A stretch of 54,234 nucleotides of DNA from Stentor coeruleus (GCA_001970955.1 MPUH01000438.1:1-54234), one strand, 5' to 3'. Shown: positions 9,272 through 19,660, numbered from the stretch's first letter. Numbers and translations are program-made. The notes: a model not told the origin generated them from the sequence alone.

Positions 9272-10059
9272 ATTTATTATAAGACTTTGTTATGATTAAA
9301 ATATGAGAAATGAGGATTGTTAAGTTAATTTTTTTTAATATTATTTTGTATCATAATGCTAGCTTTTAATAGAATTTTGCTATTGATTTATTGAGTTGAA
9401 AGGGTTTTATAATATAAAATAATAGGGAATTATAAGATTTGTTGTTGAGGATGATTATATTTAGGTGCATAGGATATTTTACTACAGCTGAAATTTATAT
9501 TTATATTTAATACAATTATATTTGAGGCTTGAGATTTGAGGAGAACCTGAGCTATGCTTTTCCCACAATTTAAAGTTACTTTGAATCGATATAAAATCAT
9601 ATGATAAAATTACTTTACCAAATAGCAAACTTTCATCAAAATATCAAAATACTACCCATTTAGCACTACATCTTGATTAACTCTAATTCAAAANCTGAAA
9701 TTTATATTTATATTTAATACAATTATATTTGAGGCTTGAGATTTGAGGAGAACCTGAGTTATGCTTTTCCCACAATTTAAAGTTACTTTGAATCGATATA
9801 AAATCATATGATAAAATTACTTTACCAAATAATAAAACTTTCATCAAAATATCAAATACTTCCCATTTAACACTACATCTTGATTAACTCTAATTCAAAA
9901 ATTCTAATACTGCATATTAATATCTTATCTACCTTAAATCACATATGATCTTAACTCCAAAGTTAAAATCTTCAAGTCTAAAATTCTATAAAATCATATA
10001 CTTTCTATTAAACCACAACACAAAATTCATAAAAAAATATATATCTCCCATTTTTTTAA
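9272..10059. other. intergenic region with a duplicated block
   Basis: No gene seen. Most of it is the 206-bp block repeated around N 9694 (separate entry). About 9900-10059 is C-rich and G-poor on the + strand, next to the 3' end of the minus-strand coiled-coil gene. Confidence 0.6.
9488..9899. repeat. about 206-bp imperfect direct duplication around N 9694
   Basis: Bases 9488-9693 recur at about 9695-9899 with a few differences (for example GAGCTATGC versus GAGTTATGC, and small A-run indels). The mismatches suggest allelic or error-containing contig ends that failed to merge. A real repeat is less likely. Confidence 0.85.
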
Positions 10060-11874
10060 CTAATGATTTGCCAAGCTTTCTCTCAATTTGCCAAGTTTCT
10101 GAATCAGATTTGTCTTTTCTTCTTCAAACTTATCCCTAAGATCAGTAAGTTCTTTCAACCTCATCTCCATCTCTTTCTCTTTCCTCTTAGCATCTTCTTC
10201 TTTCATTTTCAGCTCAAATTCTCTTTTCTCATTTTCCCTAATATATTTTTCAAAATCTTCACTTTTCTGTTTAAAATCTAGCATTTCTTTTTTCACCATA
10301 GGGATAAACTCATTAGCCATAGGCGCTTTATTCCATTTCTGCATCCACCTTTCCTTTTCTTTTTCTAATCTTTCTTCTTTTTCCTTTAATTTTATTTCTT
10401 GAGCCCTTAAATATTTCCTTAAAGCATTGTCTTCTTCATCAACTTCTTTAGGTAAAATATCATTAAAATTAAATGTTTGAGATGAACCTTTTGGACTTGT
10501 CATAGTAGATCTAGCTGACCTTGGATATGGGCATATTGGAGGAGCTGTATTTATAGACATCCTCCCTGTAGGTGAGTTCATTTGAAAACTCATTGGGCTT
10601 GGCTTTTTCCCTATAAACAATGAGTCGTTTAAAGGAGAAGGTCTTGTTTTATACAAAGTACTATACTTCTTATGGTTCTGGGCACAAGTTTTAAGCAAGG
10701 CTGATGACTTTAGACAAGTTACATGGTTTCTTAAGGAATCAAGTTCTTTTTTTATTTTTTCTTGTTGTTCAGGACATTTTTCTGACTTGTATAAACTTTC
10801 TAAATCATTTACTCGCTTTTGTAATGTGTTTAAGTCTGGCTCTTGTCCTAAGATACTATCAAAACTTGTATCATTGTCGCTGACGTATGAGAAATCAGAA
10901 ATCATTTCTGTTTCGGTAATAGGTGAGATTTTACCAAAGCCTTCTAATGAATCAAAACTTATCATAGTAATTTCTGTTATGGTGTCGCTTAGTTTTTTTG
11001 ATTTGATTTCATAATTTTTGGCGATACGATTTTTTTCGATGTAATATGCTTCACGAAGACGCTCGATTTCTTGACGGTCTTTGACAATTTCTAGGTTTTT
11101 TTTGTTGAGGACACGCTCGTATTCTAGGAGCTCAAGTTTGCGAAGGTCAAGACGTTTGACTTTGTTTCGGTATTTCTCTTTTAGTTGAGAGATCTCGTGC
11201 ATCTTCCACTCGTTTTCTTTCATCATCTTCTTGTTATGCATTTGAAACTTCAAAGTCATTATATCCTTAGTATTCATATTAAAATTCAAACTGCGCTCCA
11301 AATATAAATCAAAGGTTTCATCCTTATTCTGACCCAGATTCTGGTCAAATACTACAAAATCATCAAAGTTATTCTCCTTAAAATCTCCAATCTCTTTTTT
11401 CAGCGCCTCAATATACAAAACCGTACTTTCATCTAAGACTGGTTCAGCCAATCCTCTAAAAGCTTCGGCCAGCTCATCTTTCATTGTATGAACGTATTGA
11501 GTTTTTACAACTCTCACATCAAATCTAAAGTTCTTCAGTTTAAGTTTTCCCTTGTCACTAAGCCCTTGTTCATTAAGGCTGACAATTTTTTCAGTGTCTT
11601 TAATGAGTTTATACAAGTCAGTAAGGTCGACTTCTATAGGATAAATAATTTTCGAGTTGTTTTTCAAAGAAAAAACCTCTGAAATACGTTTAACAACATC
11701 TTCTGCCGAGTCTGAAGTGACTTTAATTTTAAAAGCTTTTGTCAGTTCATCACAAATGTCTTTAAGCATATCTTTTTTTCCTTTGTTATAAGCGTCATCT
11801 ATTAGTTCTTGTTTACCATACTCTAAGTCTTCTGAATGTATCGACGGATTTTCCTTGCGATGATTTTGCATCAT
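10060..11874 (-). CDS. coiled-coil protein, function unknown
   Basis: 604 aa from the ATG at 11874 (a second ATG follows at once). A longer frame to 11907 would need a TTG start, so I do not use it. Residues about 180-310 and 480-600 are charged coiled coils rich in E, K, R and L (for example REFELKMKEEDAKRKEKEME). The middle, about 370-470, is Ser/Pro-rich (RPSPLNDSLF, KPSPMSFQMNSPTGR, STMTSPKGSS) with repeated SP/TP sites, consistent with proline-directed phosphorylation. No catalytic domain is visible. A cytoskeletal or centrosomal scaffold is a reasonable guess. Confidence 0.85.
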   Translation of the reverse strand: MMQNHRKENPSIHSEDLEYGKQELIDDAYNKGKKDMLKDICDELTKAFKIKVTSDSAEDVVKRISEVFSLKNNSKIIYPIEVDLTDLYKLIKDTEKIVSLNEQGLSDKGKLKLKNFRFDVRVVKTQYVHTMKDELAEAFRGLAEPVLDESTVLYIEALKKEIGDFKENNFDDFVVFDQNLGQNKDETFDLYLERSLNFNMNTKDIMTLKFQMHNKKMMKENEWKMHEISQLKEKYRNKVKRLDLRKLELLEYERVLNKKNLEIVKDRQEIERLREAYYIEKNRIAKNYEIKSKKLSDTITEITMISFDSLEGFGKISPITETEMISDFSYVSDNDTSFDSILGQEPDLNTLQKRVNDLESLYKSEKCPEQQEKIKKELDSLRNHVTCLKSSALLKTCAQNHKKYSTLYKTRPSPLNDSLFIGKKPSPMSFQMNSPTGRMSINTAPPICPYPRSARSTMTSPKGSSQTFNFNDILPKEVDEEDNALRKYLRAQEIKLKEKEERLEKEKERWMQKWNKAPMANEFIPMVKKEMLDFKQKSEDFEKYIRENEKREFELKMKEEDAKRKEKEMEMRLKELTDLRDKFEEEKTNLIQKLGKLRESLANH

Positions 11875-12375
11875 ACCTGGTAAAAAAATATTATGAAATG
11901 GTGACAACTGGAAAACTTTAGGGTTTTAACTGAGGAAAAGAGGAAAAAATAGGTTTTTTGTTTATAAAAGAAGGGCTGCAGAGAAAATCTGAGTTTTCTA
12001 TGTTGATAGTGGGTTAGAAAGGTTGGAAAAATTTTTAAAGAGGAGTTGAAAAAATAATATATGAAAATTGTAGGTGAAGGGCTGATGAAGGACATTTTAT
12101 ATTAGAAAATTGGTATTTCGGGTAAAGGTACTTGGAAAGAAGGGTTTTTTAAAGGAAATAGATGTATAAGTTAGGTAAGACTAGAAATTTGTTAGAATAG
12201 GGGTGATAAGAGTGAGTGTAAAAGCTGCTGTAGGGTAATATAGGGATGGATAAAGATTTTTTTTTGGGAAATGCAAGAATTTACTATGTAAAATATCATT
12301 TTTTTTAAGCCATCAGTTATTGATTTTAAATTTAAATAGGAACTTAAGCTTAAGAGGGTTATTTAAAAGTATATT
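11875..12375. other. intergenic, G-rich on the + strand
   Basis: 500 bp upstream of the minus-strand coiled-coil gene and downstream of the minus-strand membrane-protein gene. It has few C residues on the + strand (many GGTT, GAAAGG and GGAG runs). No credible gene; a 74-codon minus frame at 11871-12095 has no recognisable features. Confidence 0.5.
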
Positions 12376-13053
12376 TTACTCATTTGAAATCGGATTTCTC
12401 AAGATATTTACCTTTGTTACTATATAGGGAATTATGAAATGGTCTAAGTAAACTAGTAGGGCTCCAAAACAATATTTTGTGTTCTTTATAGCATACCTCG
12501 AACACAAATCATTAGTGATTAGAAGCAAATACCCTGCATAGACAAATCCTATTGAGAATAGAATACTAAGTAAGACAAAGTCCTCGAAACCTGCTAAAAA
12601 AAATACTATTGACATGATAAAGTTGGAAAATATCACGCAGCATAGTCCCCAAAGTTTCGAAGTTTGCAAATAAGAAAACAAACTAAACAAAGCTAAGCCT
12701 AACACACTAGAAAACAAAAATGATAAAGCTTGCAAAGTTACAATCTCATTAGCAGAAACAGCACAAACATCAACAATACCAATACTTAAAAATACGACAC
12801 AAATAATAAAAACATTCTGAGGGTATCTTCTAAGCCATTTAAAAACTACAGGGGCCAAAGCAAAAACCCCATAAATTCCTGTAAAAAAGTACATCAACCA
12901 AAAATTCTTCGCAAAAAAACCTTCAAAATTCACTGTTTTATATGTCATACTCGCCAATGTTACTGATATCGCTGATTGAATGCAGATTGTAAAATATATT
13001 TTCTTTGTGAAAAGCAACTGCATTTCAGTATTTGATATCAGTGTTTCAGTCAT
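12376..13053 (-). CDS. TMBIM/BAX-inhibitor-1-like multipass membrane protein
   Basis: 225 aa with about seven hydrophobic segments, the size and layout of the TMBIM (Bax inhibitor-1/Lifeguard) family of ER/Golgi Ca2+-leak proteins. The first segment (FTICIQSAISVTLAS) and the end (LLITNDLCSRY ... CFGALLVYLDHFIIPYIV) align in position with the family's first TM and its YDTQ...ALxLYLDIINLF ending. The YDTQ box is degraded to ITND and the C-terminal Asp pair is partly lost, so it is divergent or misassigned. The start ATG follows a TATACTAATAG stretch. Confidence 0.6.
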   Translation of the reverse strand: MTETLISNTEMQLLFTKKIYFTICIQSAISVTLASMTYKTVNFEGFFAKNFWLMYFFTGIYGVFALAPVVFKWLRRYPQNVFIICVVFLSIGIVDVCAVSANEIVTLQALSFLFSSVLGLALFSLFSYLQTSKLWGLCCVIFSNFIMSIVFFLAGFEDFVLLSILFSIGFVYAGYLLLITNDLCSRYAIKNTKYCFGALLVYLDHFIIPYIVTKVNILRNPISNE

Positions 13054-13389
13054 CTATTAGTATAATTTTCTTTAAATTTGATAATCAGTTTTAATTTTAG
13101 AATAAAGGCTAAAGGAGGAGTATATAAGAGAAGATAAGATTTTTATTACTTTTGATTAGATATATATGTATTATAGATCAGACTTGAAGAGTTTGAGAAT
13201 TTGGAGGGAAAAATATTTTAAGAGATTTTGGTTTGTATTGGAAAAAAATATTTGAGGGAAAATGGTTTGGAAGATGATGTTTGGAGGATAATTTTTGTTG
13301 TAATGATGATGAGTTGATAAGTTTTTAATATGGATTATTATGCAGAGGTTTATGGGTTGATATTAATCTGCAATAGTTAGTTCAAATTT
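13054..13389. other. intergenic, strongly G-rich on the + strand
   Basis: This is the upstream flank of the minus-strand TMBIM-like gene and the downstream flank of the minus-strand RBR gene. Cytosines are nearly absent on the + strand between about 13080 and 13330 (GGAGGG, GGAAGATG, GGAGG). No gene seen. Confidence 0.55.
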
Positions 13390-13524
13390 AAGCTTAAGTA
13401 ATTTCATCAGCAGACACTCTTCTTGGTGCTTTAAGGTTTTTCGGTCTTAAACAAAGNAAGCTTAAGTAATTTCATCAGCAGACACTCTTCTTGGTGCTTT
13501 AAGGTTTTTCGGTCTTAAACAAAG
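13390..13524. repeat. 67-bp direct duplication around N 13457
   Basis: Bases 13390-13456 equal 13458-13524. The block is the extreme 3' coding end of the RBR gene including its stop codon, so the outer copy is a spurious second gene end from an unmerged contig junction. Confidence 0.9.
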
Positions 13525-15942
13525 TTCTTTATTAGAAAAGCATTCAGAGCATTCAGAATCATACCTATCTTCAGTATTAGATTTAGAGAAATGCAAGCAT
13601 GAAGGACGATGATAATGATTTCCATGTCTAAGTGTTGGGGATCTAATACATGAGCATCTAAAACAAAATTCAGTTTCACAATTTAACCCAATACATTTAA
13701 CATGATCACATTTCGGGTCTTTTGTATAAGGCAAGCGACATTTAGGACATTGAGAAATTCCATCAGGGTCATTTGTCGCCTCAGCTTCAGCAATACGTTC
13801 AGCTATAAACTTTTCAATACAATCTTCATCATTTAATTCATGATAAATATCCTTACATCTCATACATGTCACCATATTACAAATTGAGCATTGTTGTCTT
13901 CTATCTTGTGATGATATCATAAATTCATTTTTGCAATTATAACAGTTTAAAAACTTCCCAGCTTTCTGCATTATCAAATATATGACCTTATCCTGAACTT
14001 CTTTTTTAATCAGTTTACTCAATTGAGCGCCTGAGTATTTTACAGCGCAATAAGGGCATTTCATAACATTTTCAGCATTTCCATCTCTGATATTTATATC
14101 GATATACTCATCAAAGCATTTATGACAAAAAGTGTGCTTACATTCTTCAATTATATAAGTATTATTATCATGATTGATTTTATAACAAATAGTGCATATT
14201 TTATAGTATTTACTAGCAAATGATAAGAAACTTTTACCAAATTGTATATTGCAGCTTCTACATTCACTACTAAAAGGGAGATTTGAATTAGGGTCATTAC
14301 CAGGTTTTTCTAATAGACAAGAATCGCATAACGAACAGTCACAAGGTTTAAGGCTATCACAAGATAATATGTAAGGATAAGTAATACCACATTGCTCACA
14401 AATTTTTGTTTTGGGGATTTCGAGGTTTAGTGAAGAAACTTCTGATGTAAAGTTTTGGTTGTCGATTATACATTTGTTACTGTCACAGTCTTTTAGGCAG
14501 TTTATGCAAAGATTGTGCTTGCAGAGTTTTTTTCTATAGAATCTTATGCTTGAAAATTTTATTTTGCAGCAGTCGCATCGTGTTCTGTGAGAGTAGTATT
14601 TGGATTTTTTTTTTATTAGTGATGATTTGCAATACACGCAACTTTTCCCCCCCTTTCTCAAGTTCTCAAAAAGACACTGATTGCACATATGAAAACATCT
14701 TATAATAAAATCCTTACATTTCCCTACAGCTTTACAACAAACACATGTTAATTTAACTCTTTCCTCTGCATTTTGCTTATATTCTTGATAATTAGATAAA
14801 TTATTTTCTATATCGCTATGACTAAAATTTTTAAGACAAGCTATACATTTAGGTTTTTGATAGTTTTTTCTTTCTAATTTATTCAAAACAAAGTATTTTT
14901 GTGTAGCTAATGATATAATTTTTTTAAAACATTCATTACAGTATTTATGATTGCATTGAACTTGGAAAACTTTATTAATTTCATGGCAATATGTGCATTT
15001 ACTAGATTGGAGAAGGGCTTCAAAAGATGAAATTTCAGGGACAAAATTTTTGATATATTTGAGATAATTAGATATGCTTTCTGTTATTGGAAAAGAATTT
15101 TTAGGAGATTTTATATTGGCTGTGAGGATGTTTTGAATCAGGCTTATTTCTTGTTTAGTTTCTTTGATATTTGCTTGAAGTTCATTAGTTTTTACTTTTT
15201 TGTAAGCACCTAATTTTTCGTAGCTTTCTATGAAAGTTATGTGTTTATTTCCTTGAAGATAATATGATTCTATATTATCATATAAGATTCCTAAGTTGTC
15301 AGCTGATTTATAGAACACGAATTTTGCTGTGCCGCCAGTATTTTTGACTTCGATAGCCATGCTTGGTATAGTAATAAATTTAATCTGCACATTCAAACCT
15401 CTAGCAAGTTCTTCATCACTATTATTAAATTTCATAAACATATTATTTCCCAAATCATACAAAATCACTAAATTGTTTTCTAACCATTTCATCCTACTTC
15501 CAGCTTCTTCATCATTCTCAATTTCTAAAACATATTCAAATACTGTCAATGAATATCCATCAAGGATTTCTCTAAGTTTGTTCTTCATATATTCATTTTT
15601 CCTCTTATGTAAATATTCTAAAATTTTTACAGCAAAAGCTACATTTTTATTCCTTACCCCTGATATAATTGGTCTATAAAAATTGAAAATTTTACTAAAG
15701 AAGCATGGAAAGTTCAGATTTTTACTGATATCATCTGTTTTTTGTATTGGGCTTAAAGGTGGTAATTTGAGCTGATAATATGATGAGGTGAATACAATCT
15801 GGTCACCAATCTCAATATCTGTGAAAGTGGCTTGAGAGTTGTTTTGGGTGTAGATTGAACTGTATGGAATTGGATAACACTTATCAGAGCATAGGATATA
15901 GATTTTATTTGCATCTTTACTTTGGACTTCAAAAGTTTGCAT
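13462..15942 (-). CDS. RBR (RING-IBR-RING) E3 ubiquitin ligase with otubain-like N-terminus
   Basis: 826 aa. Residues about 310-560 carry several Cys/His RING-type clusters (CTYCHEINKVFQVQCNHKYC; CVCCKAVGKC). The RBR unit is C-terminal: RING1 near 584 (CTICYKINHDNN...CKHTFCHKCF), IBR near 665-715, and RING2 near 732 (CPKCRLPYTKDPKCDHVKC...EFCFRCSC). The Cys of CDHVKC is in the position of the catalytic thioester Cys of RBR ligases. Residues about 70-225 look otubain-like: FPCFFSK at C80 corresponds to the DGNCFYRA box, and VFYKSADNLGILY (about 209-221) to the family's LLYRPGHYDILY, with the catalytic His replaced by Asn. The otubain part is my inference. The stop codon lies beside an assembly junction. 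Confidence 0.85.
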   Translation of the reverse strand: MQTFEVQSKDANKIYILCSDKCYPIPYSSIYTQNNSQATFTDIEIGDQIVFTSSYYQLKLPPLSPIQKTDDISKNLNFPCFFSKIFNFYRPIISGVRNKNVAFAVKILEYLHKRKNEYMKNKLREILDGYSLTVFEYVLEIENDEEAGSRMKWLENNLVILYDLGNNMFMKFNNSDEELARGLNVQIKFITIPSMAIEVKNTGGTAKFVFYKSADNLGILYDNIESYYLQGNKHITFIESYEKLGAYKKVKTNELQANIKETKQEISLIQNILTANIKSPKNSFPITESISNYLKYIKNFVPEISSFEALLQSSKCTYCHEINKVFQVQCNHKYCNECFKKIISLATQKYFVLNKLERKNYQKPKCIACLKNFSHSDIENNLSNYQEYKQNAEERVKLTCVCCKAVGKCKDFIIRCFHMCNQCLFENLRKGGKSCVYCKSSLIKKKSKYYSHRTRCDCCKIKFSSIRFYRKKLCKHNLCINCLKDCDSNKCIIDNQNFTSEVSSLNLEIPKTKICEQCGITYPYILSCDSLKPCDCSLCDSCLLEKPGNDPNSNLPFSSECRSCNIQFGKSFLSFASKYYKICTICYKINHDNNTYIIEECKHTFCHKCFDEYIDINIRDGNAENVMKCPYCAVKYSGAQLSKLIKKEVQDKVIYLIMQKAGKFLNCYNCKNEFMISSQDRRQQCSICNMVTCMRCKDIYHELNDEDCIEKFIAERIAEAEATNDPDGISQCPKCRLPYTKDPKCDHVKCIGLNCETEFCFRCSCIRSPTLRHGNHYHRPSCLHFSKSNTEDRYDSECSECFSNKELCLRPKNLKAPRRVSADEIT

Positions 15943-16636
15943 TTTATTTTTATATATGTTTAATTATAGTAAGTCTTGTGCTTAGGATTTTGAAATGGAT
16001 TATTTATATTGGGATAAAGGTTTTTATAAGAGTTATTTATGATGGTTACTAGATGGAAAATGAAGGCTATTTGAAGGAAATATAAATTTGATGATAGACT
16101 CTCAAACAAAATAGATAAGAAAAGCTAGATGACTGTTTGGCAGAAATAGATTGTGTGTGTTTTNTCAAACAAAATAGATAAGAAAAGCTAGATGACTGTT
16201 TGGCAGAAATAGATTGTGTGTGTTTTAAAGGAAGACTAGAGTTTACAATAAATATGTACTCTTTTAACCTTCTCTGAAGAAATCTGGGGAAATTATAGAT
16301 AAAATTTTGTTTCAGTTCAATTTCTACAATTCTATAGAAAATACTAATTTTTCTAGGACTTCTCTCTATACAAATACTATTAATAAAATGATATGTCTTG
16401 AATTCAACATAAAAACTTAGCACATCTTCTAACATTTTTCATACGAAAACCAGTCATCCTTTACCTATTTCCTATTTTTTCATAAACCTATTATCAAAAT
16501 CCATTGTCCATAAAATCCTTCAAAAACTATCTATACAAAGCCAAATTTTTCTAAGCAAAAACAAAACAATCAGAAAACCCTAAAGCTTAAGCCATATCTT
16601 TTAATAAAGAAATACTAAACTATACTTGTAATTATC
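15943..16636. other. intergenic between the two RBR genes
   Basis: Contains the duplicated junction block at 16102-16226. A minus frame of about 120 codons (16067-16435) crosses the N and shows no conserved features. About 16440-16636 is C-rich on the + strand, next to the 3' end of the second RBR gene. Confidence 0.55.
16102..16226. repeat. 62-bp direct duplication around N 16164
   Basis: Bases 16102-16163 equal 16165-16226 exactly, with one N between. Likely unmerged contig ends in intergenic DNA. Confidence 0.9.
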
Positions 16637-18394
16637 CTATAACCGTCTTGGCACAGCAAGATTAGGTGGTCGATCACACAATCTTCCAAGCCTATTACAC
16701 TCTGAACATTTACTATCTTGCTTTTCTTCCCCAGTATATTTCATATAAAACTTACACTGTGGCCTATGATAATGATTCCCATGAGCCATAGTAGGGCTTC
16801 TTAAACATGCACAGCTAAAACAGAAATCATCATTGCATTCAGGACATCTAACATGGTCGCATTTTTCATCTTTAAGCACTGGAAGTTTACATTTCGGACA
16901 CTGAGAAACCCCTTCCTCCCCATGTATTGCAACCAACTCAGCTATTCTTAGTTTAATATAAGCTTGTTTGCAGTTCCCTTCATCATGATAAGCTTCTGAA
17001 CATATTTGACAGAAACAATAGCTACAATCTCCAATCAAACACACAACCCTTCTAACATTATTCGGAATAAATTTAAACTGGCATTTCGGACAATTTATAA
17101 GTTTTGTCGTTCTTTGTATATTTAGCCAATTGATTTTATCCCATAATTCCATTTCTTTTTTAAAAAACTCCATCATTTGTATAGGTTCAATTATTTCTGG
17201 ACATTGCATACACATGAAAATTTTTGAGATTTCCCCTGCACTTAATAATGCTTTAGCATTGTTTATAAAGCATCCTTTACAAAAAAAATGCTCGCAGTTC
17301 ATCATAAATATAAAATCGTCTATATCAGATTCTTCATAACATATAGGACAAGTTTTAATTCTTTTTTTTCTCCCTTCTTCGATATCTTGAAACATATACA
17401 CTAAAATATCTTGGAATTTTTCATTGCAACATCGGCATTTATCGTGAGATATCTCAACTTGACACACATCACAAACTTTGCAATAGCAATCACGATACCA
17501 ATAATATTCTGATAAATGATTAAATATCTGACTACAGTATATGCATTGCGATTTGAATTGTCCTTCTATGGATTGAGCATTAACTTCAAATTCTCCACAT
17601 CCTAAAGGACAGTCCCAAGTATTTTGCTTAATTTTTTCTTTCATGCATTTATAGCAAAAATCATGTGGGCATTTCCTATCAGCAAATGCTTTAAGCTTTA
17701 GCAACTGTTGCTTACACATCAAACATTTCGACTTAAAACTCCTCATTTTATTCAGCTCATCTGTTAAATAAGGTAAGTTGCATGAATAGCAGTATTCAAG
17801 ATTATACCTCAAATAATAAATGCTGCAATTTATACAGTAATGCTTGCATTTTGTAGGAAAAAAATCAGGGTTTAATTTCATATTGCATCCTTTGCATAAA
17901 ATTCTTAATCTTAATTTAGCTGCATTTTCATAATCAGAATAATTAGGAATAACTTTTCTAAGGTACTCTGTTGTATATTTTGCTTTACAGACAAGACATG
18001 ATAGGCTGTATGCAGGTTGTTCTGATGGGTTAAGGACAATATTTTGATTTGTTCCTTCTATGATGAAAGTTATGATGCAATTTATACAAATTTTATGTTT
18101 GCAGTCAGGGATAGTCAATTTGTTTGAATTATAGAACTTTTTTTTACATTTTATACATGAAATATTTTCAATCATGGCGTTGATGACTTCTTTGCAGTTA
18201 GCTTTTGTTGAACTTAAGGAATCGCTATTGAAATAATCTAGGGTGCGTTGTAAGGCTAAATCTGTTATGGTTCCGGATTGTAAACTATGGACTGCAGCTT
18301 GTTGTATTGAATAGTCTATGATGATTTGTTCTTCTTCTAAAGTGTCTAAAGTGCTTTTCTTATTGATGTAGTCAACTAAATTCCATTTATTCAT
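16637..18394 (-). CDS. RBR (RING-IBR-RING) E3 ubiquitin ligase, paralogue
   Basis: 585 aa. Several CxxC clusters precede the RBR unit (ISCIKCKKKFYNSN near 75; CMLCK-like and CYKCMKEK clusters to 330). RING1 is near 350 (CPICYEESDIDD...CEHFFCKGCF), IBR near 430-475 (CPKCQFKFIPNNVRRVVC...CFCQIC), and RING2 near 498 (CPKCKLPVLKDEKCDHVRCPECNDDFCFSC). The presumed catalytic Cys is in CDHVRC. The C-terminus (SPTMAHGNHYHRPQC ... CSECNRLGRLCDRPPNLAVPRR) is nearly the same as the 826-aa neighbour's, so the two are tandem paralogues in the same orientation. It lacks the neighbour's long otubain-like N-terminus. The ATG follows ATTATAA directly. Confidence 0.92.
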   Translation of the reverse strand: MNKWNLVDYINKKSTLDTLEEEQIIIDYSIQQAAVHSLQSGTITDLALQRTLDYFNSDSLSSTKANCKEVINAMIENISCIKCKKKFYNSNKLTIPDCKHKICINCIITFIIEGTNQNIVLNPSEQPAYSLSCLVCKAKYTTEYLRKVIPNYSDYENAAKLRLRILCKGCNMKLNPDFFPTKCKHYCINCSIYYLRYNLEYCYSCNLPYLTDELNKMRSFKSKCLMCKQQLLKLKAFADRKCPHDFCYKCMKEKIKQNTWDCPLGCGEFEVNAQSIEGQFKSQCIYCSQIFNHLSEYYWYRDCYCKVCDVCQVEISHDKCRCCNEKFQDILVYMFQDIEEGRKKRIKTCPICYEESDIDDFIFMMNCEHFFCKGCFINNAKALLSAGEISKIFMCMQCPEIIEPIQMMEFFKKEMELWDKINWLNIQRTTKLINCPKCQFKFIPNNVRRVVCLIGDCSYCFCQICSEAYHDEGNCKQAYIKLRIAELVAIHGEEGVSQCPKCKLPVLKDEKCDHVRCPECNDDFCFSCACLRSPTMAHGNHYHRPQCKFYMKYTGEEKQDSKCSECNRLGRLCDRPPNLAVPRRL

Positions 18395-18762
18395 TTATAA
18401 TTTTGTATGAAAAATGTCTATAAATTTTAGGAATAAAGAGTTCAATGCGATTTTTAGAGTCTTGGGAGAGATAGTTGGGTGATATGGTATTTTAAGTTGT
18501 GGGGTAAGGGTATGCTTTTGAGAATTTTGTCGGGGATTTATTGGAAAGTTTAGATGATATTTTTATATTGGGATTGGATTGGGTTTTTAAATAGATTTTG
18601 ATTTAAGTTAATCAATTTATGATGATTTTAGAATAAAAACTGTAATTATCTGAATAATACCAAGTGTATTTTTAGATAATCGGAATTAAAATTATCATTA
18701 GAATAATATAAAATATTTTCTATTAAGAAGTTTAAAGTAGGTGATAGTTAAGGTGGCATGAT
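18395..18762. other. upstream flank of the second RBR gene
   Basis: G-rich, C-poor on the + strand (TTGGGATTGGATTGGG near 18570). No gene seen. Confidence 0.5.
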
Positions 18763-19255
18763 TTAAACCTTGTTCGATCTAGGTTTGTTTGTCCTACGAT
18801 CTCTTTCTTTGGGCAGATTCGGTATGTTAAACCACTCGTTATCGCTGTTTATGTGACTTTTTACTTGGCTGAGGAGTTCTTTACTGTTTCTTTTCTTTAG
18901 CGTCAAGAGCAAGTCTTGTGTTCACCTTGTTTTTCTTGAAGAATCCAGCTTGCTTTAAGGATATTTTGAAGTTCTTATGGTGTTCATAGCAAACTGGGCA
19001 TTTAGTTCTATAAGTGTTATGGATGCTTTCTGGCTTGGTACAGTGAATGAAAACTATTGTTTGGCAGTGTAGTTTCCAGCCCTGGAAGCCTACTTCACTC
19101 AGGAACTCTCCTCCGCGTTGATTCTGGCTAATATTTGGGTGCTCTCTCTGATTATTTTCCAGTATGAGCGGATATATGATCTCGCCGCTGTCTCTATTGA
19201 TTTCCAGTCCGTTGTTTCTAGGAGGGGGTTTTCTATCTTCAGGTATGACGTGACT
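18763..19255 (-). pseudogene. GC-richer coding relic with a Cys/His motif, origin unknown
   Basis: One minus-strand frame is open for 124 codons (19255 to the stop at 18881) without a Met. It reads as ordinary protein: SHVIPEDRKPPPRNNGLE at the start, QGWKLHCQTIVFIHC and TKCPVCYEHHKNFK in the middle, ending FFKKNKVNTRLALDAKEKKQ. Just before the stop a different frame continues sensibly (KELLSQVKSHINSDNEWF ... RDRRTNKPRSNKV) to a stop at 18763, suggesting one frameshift. Base composition is visibly richer in G and C than any flank. No intron donor or acceptor of the local type explains the missing 5' end. It is probably a fragment of a mobile element or transferred gene; I do not recognise the family. 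Confidence 0.6.
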
Positions 19256-19660
19256 TTAGTGACTAGGGTTGAGCTGTTTTATTAAGAACCAAATTTCTAA
19301 GATTAATTCAAGTTTATCTACCAGTTTCAGAACCTATCCGATATATAGCTTACCTACCAAAAAACTATCAAATCGTATTCTCAATACCCTTCATCCTCCT
19401 TAAAATTCTCCTAAATCCAATCTTATTCCCATTCTCACATTGCATTTTACATTTTTTTCAAAATCATCAAACTTAATAAAACCTATCATTATCAACTATA
19501 CATAAATCCTTTAAAAACCCTTAATTTCAAAGAATTCATCATAATTTTACCACCCTTCCAAAATCCATTTCCCCATCATCTAATTACAAAATAAAAATCT
19601 CACAATAATGATAAAGGCCCGAATTAATATCCTAATATCAATATTTTTTAGTGGCTTATA
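19256..19660. other. upstream flank of the aminotransferase gene
   Basis: C-rich, G-poor on the + strand from about 19320 (CTACCAG, TTCATCCTCC, CCCATTCTCAC). GCTTATA lies directly before the aminotransferase ATG. No gene seen. Confidence 0.55.

Noticed and set aside
11875..11907. Longer N-terminus of the coiled-coil gene
   Set aside because: It would start at TTG; an ATG pair lies 33 bp further in.
16067..16435. Minus-strand frame of about 122 codons between the RBR genes
   Set aside because: It runs through an N and its duplicated flank, and has no conserved motif or typical start context.
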